Assembly (NCBI GenBank): GCA_022823365.1
Contig: JAJDXG010000056.1
Location: 310,001 to 374,000 of the forward strand
DNA length: 64,000 nt
Source: Gemmatimonadota bacterium
GTDB lineage: Bacteria; Gemmatimonadota; Gemmatimonadetes; Longimicrobiales; Gaopeijiaceae
Direction of reading: 5' to 3'
Shown: piece by piece, positions 61,861-64,000 of the stretch
Numbering within the stretch: position 1 is the first letter of the stretch
How the letters are laid out: the number at the start of each line of letters is the position of its first letter
Translations under genes and position numbers: made by a program
The notes under the pieces: model-generated
Database searches by the model: none
What the model saw: the letters and a program-made list of their open reading frames with translations, nothing else
What the model was told of the DNA's origin: nothing

Positions 61861-63546
61861 ATGTTTGACGCCGAGAGCGGGCGGCTGCCCGCGGCGTGCC
61901 GGAAGACGGAATTCGTGGTGACCCGCAGTCGGGGAATCGACGCCGGAACAGGAGGAGTTCGACACGTGCCCTCAACCGCTGTCAGTCCACGCGCTGGACG
62001 CGCGCTCTGCGCCCTGGTTTCTCTGCTGACCGCCTGCGGCGGCGATGGCGGGGCACCCGTCTCCGCCGGCGAGGACACATTCGTGATCCGGGGCGCCACC
62101 ATCGTCGACGGTACCGGCCGCGCCGGGTTCACCGGATCGGTGCGCGTCGTCGGCGGCACGATCGCCGAGGTGGCGGTCGGGAGCCCCGATGCAGCCTTGC
62201 TCTCACCTGCCGACGGCGGACAGGTGTACGACGCCTCCGGCCTGGTGCTCGCGCCGGGCTTCGTCGACACCCACAGCCACCACGACGGCGGCCTCTTGAT
62301 CGAGTTGACCGCGCTGGCCGCGGTAAGCCAGGGCATCACGACCATCGTGGTCGGGCAGGACGGAGGATCGCCGTTCCCGATCGCCGACTTCTTCGCCGCG
62401 CTGGAAGCGACTCCCGCGGCGGTGAACGTGGCCTCGTACGCCGGACACGGAACGCTCCGCCGTCAGATCATGGGCGCCGACTTCCGCCGCGAAGCGACTG
62501 CGCAGGAGGTCGCGGCCATGCAGGCGCTCCTGGGGACCGAACTCGCGAGCGGGGCGCTGGGGCTCTCGACCGGACTCGAGTACGACCCCGGGATCTACTC
62601 GACGACAGACGAGGTGGTCGCGCTCGCCGAGACGGCGGCGGCCCGCGGTGGCCGCTACATCTCGCACATGCGCAGCGAGGACCGGGGCCTGCGCGAAGCC
62701 ATCGACGAGACCATCGAGATTGCTGAGCGAGGCCGCCTTCCCGTGCAGATATCGCACTTCAAGCTGGCCGCTCGGAGCCTCTGGGGACAGGCGCCGGAGA
62801 TCCTCGCGCGGCTCGATGCAGCGCGCGCCGCGGGCCTCGACATCACGGCCGACGTCTACCCCTACGAGTACTGGCAGTCCACCATGACCGTCCTGTTCCC
62901 GGAGCGCGATTTTACGGACCGGGAAGCCGCGCGTTTCGCGCTGGAAGAGCTGGTCGCTCCCGAAGGGATGCTGATCGGGCGTTTCGAGCCCGAGCCCGCC
63001 CTCGAAGGCAAGACCCTGGCCGATATCGCACAGGAGCGGGGCACCGATCCCGTCACCACCTACCTCGACCTGATCGCCGAGTCGCAGGCCGCGCGTGAAG
63101 AGGGGAGGGACGGAGGCGAGAGCATCGTGGCGACCAGCATGACCGTCGACGACATCGCGGCGCTGATGGCCTGGCCCCACGCCAACGTCGCGTCCGACGG
63201 CGGGCTGCGCGGCGCCCACCCGCGCGGCTTCGGCACATATCCGCGGGTGCTCGGACAATACGTGCGCGAGGAAGGACGCCTCACGCTGGAGGAGGCCATC
63301 CACAAGATGACGGGGCTGGCGGCGGCACACATGGGGTTCTCCGGCCGGGGCACGCTGGAGGTGGGCGCTGCCGCCGACCTGGTGCTGCTGGACCCCGCGA
63401 CCGTCATCGACCGGGCGACGACCGCGGAGCCCCACCTCACGTCGCCGGGGATCGAGCGCGTTTGGGTCGGGGGAAGGGTCGTCTACGAAGGCGGGATGGT
63501 GACGGGCGCACAACCGGGCGTGGTGCTGCGCCGCGGGCAGCCCTGA
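61861..63546 (+). CDS. secreted N-acyl-D-amino-acid deacylase-like amidohydrolase (start uncertain)
   Basis: TFVIRGATIVDGTG; LAPGFVDTHSHHDGGLL; YISHMRSEDRGLREAIDE; ISHFKLAARSLWGQA; NVASDGGLRGAHPRGFGTYPRVL. Confidence 0.9.
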   Translation: MFDAESGRLPAACRKTEFVVTRSRGIDAGTGGVRHVPSTAVSPRAGRALCALVSLLTACGGDGGAPVSAGEDTFVIRGATIVDGTGRAGFTGSVRVVGGTIAEVAVGSPDAALLSPADGGQVYDASGLVLAPGFVDTHSHHDGGLLIELTALAAVSQGITTIVVGQDGGSPFPIADFFAALEATPAAVNVASYAGHGTLRRQIMGADFRREATAQEVAAMQALLGTELASGALGLSTGLEYDPGIYSTTDEVVALAETAAARGGRYISHMRSEDRGLREAIDETIEIAERGRLPVQISHFKLAARSLWGQAPEILARLDAARAAGLDITADVYPYEYWQSTMTVLFPERDFTDREAARFALEELVAPEGMLIGRFEPEPALEGKTLADIAQERGTDPVTTYLDLIAESQAAREEGRDGGESIVATSMTVDDIAALMAWPHANVASDGGLRGAHPRGFGTYPRVLGQYVREEGRLTLEEAIHKMTGLAAAHMGFSGRGTLEVGAAADLVLLDPATVIDRATTAEPHLTSPGIERVWVGGRVVYEGGMVTGAQPGVVLRRGQP

Positions 63547-63619
63547 CCGAACATCCCGGGTCCCGATCTTCGCGTGACCCGCGGCGGGCTGCCGATCGCT
63601 TCCCGACCGGACCCTGCTC

Positions 63620-64000
63620 CTACCGCCTCACCCGCACCATTTCCCGCATCCGCCGGCGCACTTCGTCGGCGACTCCCGCCTCGTCCAGCCGGTTCCACAG
63701 CCGCGCGATGGTGTTCGCGTCCACCCAGCCGGGCACGGAGGTCTGCCAGGCCTGAGCCGCGCGGAAGGCGTCCACGGCCTCGACGGTCTCGCGGTCGTAG
63801 AGGAGCGCGTCCTCCGATTCCGCAGAAGGCGGCGGCGAGCCCGGCCGGTAGTACCCCAGCGCGTGCAGCATCACCTTGAGCTGGAGGACGTCGCGGCCCG
63901 CGAACTGCTGCAGACTGCGGAAGCCGAGCGTCTCCGAGATGGTGTCGTAGATGCGCCGCACCTCCCTGATCGGTTCCGGGTGCTCGCACACGTTGATGTC
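63620..64000 (-). CDS. C-terminal part of a second DUF1028-type protein with putative peptidoglycan-binding tail (truncated by window edge)
   Basis: INVCEHPEPIREVRRIYD resembles the LQVDDHAEPIAELRRLVE end of the DUF1028 protein at 13.7 kb; followed by a PG-binding-like LKVMLHALGYY...AVDAFRAAQ segment; frame open to edge. Confidence 0.5.
   Translation of the reverse strand, partial: DINVCEHPEPIREVRRIYDTISETLGFRSLQQFAGRDVLQLKVMLHALGYYRPGSPPPSAESEDALLYDRETVEAVDAFRAAQAWQTSVPGWVDANTIARLWNRLDEAGVADEVRRRMREMVRVRR

Overview
High-GC (~70%), gene-dense bacterial chromosomal window. Gene content (many secreted S9/M28 peptidases, 6-bladed beta-propeller lipoproteins, DUF1028 proteins) resembles Gemmatimonadota-type genomes, but taxonomy is inferred, not shown. 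I support about 50 CDSs and saw no rRNA, tRNA, CRISPR array or transposon. Main blocks: (1) a minus-strand methionine/folate directon: metH, a 20-codon mini-ORF, homocysteine methyltransferase/MTHFR, an APC permease with USP-like tail, and a class-II-like photolyase. (2) A secreted peptidase/amidase region at 14.7-36.8 kb, with a VapBC-type pair inside it. (3) A tandem pair of SLC13/DASS transporters. (4) An amino-acid block: DadA-like oxidase, pdxH, a dapF-like gene, GPP34, hutF, hutI, and a split aconitase X. (5) An AtuA / acyl-CoA carboxylase / MeaB / B12-domain cluster. Best leads: a twice-repeated layout of a small membrane coiled-coil protein divergent from a secreted S9 peptidase carrying an Asp/Glu-rich insert; a hutI-acnX operon with paired 31-bp-spaced palindromes; a duplicated-start mini-ORF between metH and the next gene; paired signature-motif changes in one SLC13 copy; a DapF-like protein with Ser at the usual first catalytic Cys; and a PIN toxin with Gly at the usual first catalytic Asp. 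All calls come from reading the sequence; no searches were run.
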